Positions 57,507 to 64,000 of a stretch of DNA of 64,000 nt are shown here, piece by piece. The first letter of the stretch is position 1; the number at the start of each line of letters is the position of its first letter. Source of the stretch: Doris montereyensis (taxonomy: Eukaryota > Mollusca > Gastropoda > Nudibranchia > Dorididae); the NCBI GenBank assembly GCA_037039925.1, contig JAXRKP010001180.1, positions 76,001 to 140,000 on the forward strand, written 5' to 3'. Below the pieces are notes generated by a model. It saw only the letters and a program-made list of their open reading frames with translations, was not told the origin of the DNA and ran no database searches. A program made the translations under genes and the position numbers.

Positions 57507-58950
57507 CAAAGACAGTCACATTAGGATAATAATATCATGTAAAGAGAAATATAGATTCACCTCTTGTACGGCAATTTAAAGCATTGACTAACGTCTGTTC
57601 TACAGCTGAGTAAAGCTACTTCCAGCAATAAAAGGCTACATCATATATCAAGCCTTGTCTTAGTTTTCGGGAGCAAAGTCTTATCAAGTTTGCCAGCCGA
57701 AAGATAGCAGGCATTAAGGAGAAGAGTAGATCGATTTCAGCTTGTCAGAAAGTCTTAGACGGCCGATGAAAACGGCATCATTTGATGGAAAGTAGGGAAA
57801 TAAATACCTTTCTGGTATTCTAATTACAACTCCTGAAAGCCTGCTTACAGAAATATGGTGCACCAAAAACAACACCAAAAACAAAAACAAAACGACAACA
57901 CAAAAAACAATGACAAAACCTAAACAACATTAATGAAAATAAGTGTTCAGTTGTTGAAGAGAATAATTATTGCAAGGTTTTGTTTTCTATTAGTTGTTCC
58001 TGTTGTTCACTGAGATGGATGTGTTCGGGTTTTAAAAATGTAAATTGTTTGCTTAATTTTGCCTTATATCCATTATTTCGCCCCCTGCCCCCACCCCAAC
58101 CCGCTTTTTTTAAAGTATCTGGGTTGAGTGTGGTGGATGGATGAGGCAGTCAATACCACATTCCGTTCCTACCGGATATTTATCGACACTCATCAAAGGA
58201 GGTACTCCTGGAATGTTGGGTGATGTTTCTTAGACGTTTTCTGGCTGCCCTTTTGACCTCAAAATGGATGATGACATGACCACAGATACACACCGAATCT
58301 TCAAATTTTTCATCCGACTATCCACCCCATTAATTCAGGACCAGAAGATAGTTTGCTGTTGCTGTAGTTGTTTTTAGCGGAGGCTTTTAAAATACATATA
58401 TTTCATATATTTCACATGCGCATGCAAGAATTCGAATCCTCAATCAGAGAGGTCATGCCAGCACGTAGTCCTTATTTCCATGTCGTGTCCGTTGATCTAT
58501 GGCATACATTAAACGTCCCAGGCAGTCGAGCTGGGCCATACCATACTGTATCACCTTGTTCATATCCGATATCTCTTCTGAGATTGAGATAGACCGGAAA
58601 TGGTGATGTAGATCCATTCCCAATAGAAATGTTTTTGACTGCATTTAAAATTGCAACGCGTTGTTGCTGTCGTATATGACCTCTGATTGCTGATTTGAAT
58701 TCAGTGACTGCAATTTAATGTAGCTGTCGTGTTGCAATGCGAAATTAAGCCTTATTTTTGAGAATTGTTTGTTGTATTTTATTATGAAAAATCTTCCAAG
58801 CCTTCGTCCCCCTTCATCTCCATGACGAAAGCGTGTTTGTGAGTGAAACGATTGCGTATGCAAACAGAAGTTTAATACGGATATGATATCAAAGGGTAGA
58901 TTTTAAAAAAACCCATCCGTATTGTGTACTGTTAGACATACGTGAAAGAA
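57060..58950. other. Gene-poor stretch
   Basis: (GT)n at 57453-57505 and short A-rich runs. I see no exon, RNA gene or recognisable element in the rest. Confidence 0.5.
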
Positions 58951-59041
58951 AGTGAATTGTGTGGATCGTTTTTGACTTCACATAAATAGCTGAAAAAAAC
59001 CCACATATTTTGACTTTGTAAGCCAACGTAAATGACAAATT

Positions 59042-59160
59042 TTGGTGGTGGTTTACTAATAGACAGCCTGACTTGAGATTATGAAATCGTGAGTTCAAAT
59101 CCTAGTATTGCTAGGCCTAATGTTTTCCAACGAAAAGGCACAAAGAAGACAGTTATTTTC
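59042..59160 (+). repeat. SINE family S5, copy 2
   Basis: GTGGTTTACTAATAGACAGC, GAGTTCAAATCCTAGTATTG and AAAAGGCACAAAGA. tRNA-like B box is visible (GAGTTCAAATCC). Confidence 0.7.
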
Positions 59161-59230
59161 AAACCTCACTCCATCCAGGTGTGATACTATGGTTACGTTG
59201 TGAAATGAAACCTGTCACATTTTCTCGTTG

Positions 59231-59545
59231 TAGCGTCGGTGGCCGAGTGGTTAGGCTGTCGTACTTATGATCATGAGGTCCCGGTTTCAACCATCCTAGC
59301 AAAGCTAGGTCTGACGTTCTGTTATTTGGGAAAGACTTAACACGCATTTCCCCATTCGACTCAAGCGTAAATGGGTACAAGCATTAGCTTGGGGGTAAAA
59401 AAAAAAAAAACGTGCGTCAGATTAGCGTCCTGTCCAGGAGGTGACTATCACTACATGTTCCGCTTCACGCTATTGAAACTGGGATAAGCTCTGGCTCTAT
59501 GGGCCGTAACGGGTAATGGCCTTGGAAAGGAACTTCATTTCTTTA
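59231..59545 (+). repeat. SINE family S2, long copy
   Basis: tRNA-like head GTCGGTGGCCGAGTGGTTAG and GGTCCCGGTTTCAACCAT, body with CAAGCGTAAATGGGTACAAG, AGCGTCCTGTCCAGGAGG and tail GCTCTGGCTCTATGGGCCGT. Class-II-tRNA-like (Leu/Ser) head but no intact stem, so not a tRNA gene. Confidence 0.8.
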
Positions 59546-60139
59546 CATTTTCTCGTGTCCTTGAGGTGCACGACTTGCTCAGCCAAATGTCATATTACTG
59601 GTTGTGGACCTTAGCATGGTTCAGTCTTGCTACGTGAAATAATTTTAGGGTATGGGAATCTCATCTAGTAAACTAAAAATACGCTATGGGTCAACTCTGA
59701 CTGCTGTTGCTAGGAATTATGAATGACCGATGTTGTTTGAGGCATTGGTCTGCTATAATAAACTTGTCTTCTGATGAGCAACATGCGATACTAAATATAG
59801 CACGTACATACCAGTACCAACGTGAGGGGCCTAATCCGCACTGTGAATTAATTTTGACGTGTTATAAGTGATAAAATGAGACAGGAAGGCTGTTATATTG
59901 CACAAAATAATATACACTCAAAATTCCCGACTCATCCAGATCTAACAATAATTACCTGATGTACCTCTCAATATAAAACATAATAACATGCCTCACCCCA
60001 AAGACTCACCCGTATACGGTTTAATTAAAAATCTATGATTTTCAACAGAAGATTTATGCTTTTAATCTAAATAATGCTTTTTCGCTTTTCATTATAAATA
60101 TGAATTTTGGATTTTCAATCTCTCCTACGTATGAACATA

Positions 60140-60560
60140 AACATTTCAATTCAAGTATAAACGTACGCCTTATGGTTTAAGTATGAACGTACGCCTTATG
60201 GTTTAGGTATGAACTTACGCCTTATGGTTTAAGTATGAAAATACGCCTTATGGTTTAAGTATGAACTGACGCCCATCAATTTTTAAGGATGAACTTACGC
60301 CTTTCAATCTTAGTATGAACTTACGGTCTTTGAATTCAACGTTTAGTATAACACCTTACAATTTAAGGAATGAACTTACGCTCTTCAATTCAAATATCAA
60401 CATACGCCTTACGATTTAATAATGAACTAAAGCCTTTCAGTTTCAGTGTTAACTTACGCTTTTCAATTTAAGAATGAACTTACACTTTTCGATTTGAGCA
60501 TGAGCATACGCCTTTCAATTTAAGCATGGAGATATCCATCCAACTGAACTATGAACTTAT
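60140..60560 (+). repeat. Degenerate minisatellite, about 24-bp unit
   Basis: AAGTATGAACTTACGCCTTA-TGGTTT units, drifting to CTTTCAATTT variants toward the right; roughly 15 units. Confidence 0.92.
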
Positions 60561-61329
60561 GCTTTGAAACTTAAGTATGAGTTCATTATGTCTTGCTTCT
60601 TATTCTAAAGGGGACTTAGGTCGTTCGAGTTCCGATAGAACCCTTGGCACGGCCACAAGTTAGTTTACTACCCCAGCTTGCTTTCAATAAAATAAAAAAG
60701 TTTGATCTCTTTAATTGTAAGTTTAAGTCCCCCCATTCTACAGCTCATGAAACGTCCCGTTGTAAGGCGTTTCATTTATCCACGTCCATCATATATGTTT
60801 ACCTTGAAACTTGGGGACGGAGTTTAAATTCTAGTTGTATACTCAACTTTTAGTCATGGAAGTGATTCATGGAATACGCACATTATTCTCTCTACATCTT
60901 TTTCCTCGAAGATCTTATCCGCCATCTATTATTGATGTGCCTAGGGATCCAATTCAACTATGATGGGGGAAGGGGGGTTTGGCACTCGGAGAGGAGGGGG
61001 GGAAGAGAGGCATATGTGAAAGAATATAACATACATAATTCTAGATTGGTCGTGCTGTGCGCACCAAAGGCTCTTACGCTATTAAGAGAAAGGAAATTAT
61101 ATTTCGCTTGTAGGTTCTAATTTAATGTTCCCAAGATAGTTTTCGTTTGAGTGGCGTTTGATTAAGGAGAAACAGCCGCCATTTTCATCGATTATATGAG
61201 TAACAAAAGAGCGAGAATAGTATCGTTCACATCTAATACATGTACTCAGTTGAGTGGTACTGTTGATGTTGATGGTAAAATGTGTGAGACAGAAGACACA
61301 TTGTGGTGTCACAAAACACAGTTTTGATG

Positions 61330-61475
61330 TGTATGTGTAGGTACATGTTTGTGTGTGTGTGCGTGTGTGCATGCGCGTTTGTGTGTGTGTGTGTGTATAT
61401 GTGTGGGTGTGTGATGTGTGCGTGCGTACGAACGTGCGTGTGTGTGTGTGTGTGTATGTGTGTGTGTGTGTGTGT
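61330..61475. repeat. (GT)n-rich tract
   Basis: Interrupted TG dinucleotides; Cys/Val frames are artefacts. Confidence 0.95.
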
Positions 61476-62057
61476 TGGGGCGCAGAGAGGATGGATCAGA
61501 CAATTTTAATACCCCAAGCGGGAAATTTGAGAGTGGATTTCATTAAGTTCAAAAGAAAAGAGTTCTTCAGACGTACTATGTAATGGTGTCGTCTGCTTTT
61601 TTTGTCAGCAAGAAGGAAGAATGCGCAGTTCTGGGTGGGCGTCTTATTTTCCCCCTAATAAGCTGAACCTTTTAAAATATTAAGTTCCTATTTCTAATAC
61701 ACAAGAAAAAGACAATTATAGTGGCATTAGATGGTAGAAAACTTACGTCGTAAACATGGACGACTAATTCAATTTGAGTCAGTTTAAAAGCACCCATCCA
61801 TACATAGACGTGCTAGTTTAGAGCACATGTGATCTATGCAGAATTTTTCTAGCGTGAAAAACATGGTTTTAAAGATACAGGTTGACGAATTTATGAGAGA
61901 TATAAAGTAATCAAGTAGCTATGATATAATAATCATCTGATAGTCCAAACTACCATGCATCTCTTGTCTTCTGAGCCGTCCAAATCCACTGTCCACCTGA
62001 TTATATTAATAAACAATGACATAAGATTGATGCTACTGCTAAGGCTAAACTGGCCAG

Positions 62058-62059
<2 letters not shown>

Positions 62060-62095
<36 letters not shown>

Positions 62096-62297
62096 ATGAG
62101 CAGAGAGAGAGAAAGAGAAAAGAGAGAGATCCTGAATTTAGAGAGAGAGAGAGCTCATCTAGGAGCTATGAGATAATAATCTTCTGATTGTCCAAGAAAG
62201 TCTTCTGAGCCGTCCAAAATCCACTCATCCTAGATAGAATAGACAATGACTAAGATTGATCCTAGGAGGCTCCGGGATAGAGAGAGAGAGAGAACTC

Positions 62298-62350
<53 letters not shown>
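62060..62350. repeat. (GA)n tracts with duplicated unique spacer
   Basis: (GA)n at 62060-62150 and 62278-62350. The text around 61925-62060 (CTATGATATAATAATCATCT, GTCTTCTGAGCCGTCCAAAT) is partly repeated at 62164-62260, so about 200 bp was tandemly duplicated. Confidence 0.85.
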
Positions 62351-62353
<3 letters not shown>

Positions 62354-62429
62354 AGACTAAGATAGATAGAGAGATAAAAATAAGAAGATAATAAGATAAT
62401 AGACTAAGAGAGAGATAAGAGATGATAAG

Positions 62430-62985
<556 letters not shown>

Positions 62986-63130
62986 AGCTTTATTGTCCAA
63001 AGAGGCAATTTTTTTTTTTTCATTTTTCATGTTACAAAAATACATTTTGTACATACGTTTACACATGATAACAATATGTCGTTGGAAACACAGTCCACTG
63101 GTATCACCACAGTGCACGCATGCAGATTAA
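62986..63130 (-). mobile_element. Possible LINE 3' tail next to (AAT)n
   Basis: AAGCTTTATTGTCCAAAGAG and GCAATTTTTTT immediately beside the array recall a LINE 3' end read from the minus strand; no coding part. Confidence 0.4.
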
Positions 63131-63179
63131 GAATAATATAATTCCCAAACAAAACAAAGCTAAAAACCATTTATGAAGG

Positions 63180-63720
63180 TGAGACCACATTTCAGAAGAA
63201 GAAGAAGAAAAAAATAACGTAATTGCATTCCTGCCGTATTACTAATGTGGTTTTTATGTCGAATATCGGATTGATGATAGTTTCGGTGTGTGATCTCGAT
63301 TTTGAATCGGTGGAAGAGTAATCTCACTCTGATCCCTCTTTATCCTTTCATTATTGTTTATCTCCCTCTTTTCTACCTCCTCCTCACCATCCCAGACAGA
63401 CAGTAGACCGCCCCTCCAAACTCTCTCCCCACCCTCCCTCCTCTCCAATTTGTAACTCTTATTTCTCGAATTCAGCCACCCGCCCCCCCACTCCAATAAA
63501 AAAAATTTAAAAATAACAGAAAAAGACCACAAGCCACCATTCATCAGTCAATATCTCCCTTGTCAACTCTCGATCATCGCCGTCTGGATGAAATTGAGGA
63601 TGTAACAGCGAGAAAATATGATTCATATAAACAAAACTAACACTAATACTAATACAGCTGTGCAACAAAAAAACAAATAAAGAAATAAACTATTGACGGT
63701 TGACTATATTGATACAAATG
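63180..63720. other. Unannotated AT/pyrimidine-rich stretch
   Basis: Pyrimidine-rich on the plus strand at 63350-63500. I see no gene or element. Confidence 0.5.
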
Positions 63721-63727
63721 CAGATTA

Positions 63728-63767
63728 ACAGATAGCTAGATAGCTAGATAGGCAGGATATATAGATG

Positions 63768-63805
<38 letters not shown>

Positions 63806-63812
63806 GAGAATT

Positions 63813-63870
<58 letters not shown>

Positions 63871-64000
63871 GGAGATAAAGATAAATAGATGGATAAATAA
63901 ATAAATAGATGGACAGATAGATAGATAAATAGCTAGATAGTAAATACATCGATAGATAACCGATAGATGTTGTAGCTAGATAGATCAATACATCGATAGA
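63728..64000. repeat. (GATA)n microsatellite
   Basis: Interrupted GATA/TAGA units running to the window end. Confidence 0.97.

Noticed and set aside
59231..59310. Possible functional tRNA-Leu/Ser gene
   Set aside because: A and B boxes are present but acceptor-stem pairing is not, and the sequence runs into a SINE body shared with 15138.

Overview
This is a eukaryotic, AT-rich, intron-rich genomic window with very large simple-repeat arrays and many retroelements. Its non-LTR retrotransposons, tRNA-headed SINEs and (AAT)n-linked repeats suggest a lophotrochozoan invertebrate. A gastropod or other mollusc is my best guess, inferred from style and not proven. There is no bacterial operon, CRISPR array or viral genome here.

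The one gene I can assign firmly is a minus-strand orthologue of DHX34, the DEAH/RHA-family RNA helicase of nonsense-mediated mRNA decay. I traced 25 coding exons from about 42178 down to the stop codon at 9594-9596, plus a probable Lys/Ser/Arg-rich N-terminal segment at about 43078-43760. Motifs I, Ia, II (DEVH), III, IV, V and VI, the ratchet/OB region and two C-terminal zinc-finger-like knuckles appear in the expected order, and exon phases agree across nearly every junction. About half of the exons carry single-base indels, many in homopolymers. This looks like consensus error in the assembly more than gene death.

Left flank (1-9590): three kinds of dispersed repeat, a 26-bp minisatellite, a possible first exon of another minus-strand gene (3418-3486), and an internally deleted LINE (4325-6162) with a perfect 12-bp target-site duplication inside a roughly 60-bp satellite. 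Two further LINE fragments follow, one broken by a 247-bp fold-back element.

Introns of DHX34 (9746-42100): SINEs of several families, three compound (TA)n-(GA)n arrays, minisatellites, a 200-bp hAT-like MITE, a LINE fragment and a decayed transposon-type ORF.

Right flank (43800-64000): retroelement-dominated. Two LINE 3' ends converge on (AAT)n arrays, and a Jockey/I-type LINE RNase H fragment follows. A 3.23-kb LINE sits inside another LINE with a 14-bp target-site duplication. There is also a same-orientation, partial copy of one DHX34 exon with its flanking introns (about 52525-52925), trinucleotide arrays, CRE/ETS-like repeats, a 927-bp hAT-like element with an exact 8-bp target-site duplication, a 24-bp minisatellite, and long (GA)n, (AAT)n and (GATA)n tracts.

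I did not find a convincing new multi-gene system. The most informative items are the duplicated dead exon, the nested and internally deleted LINEs, the facing SINE pair, the fold-back element and the uncharacterised transposon-type ORF.
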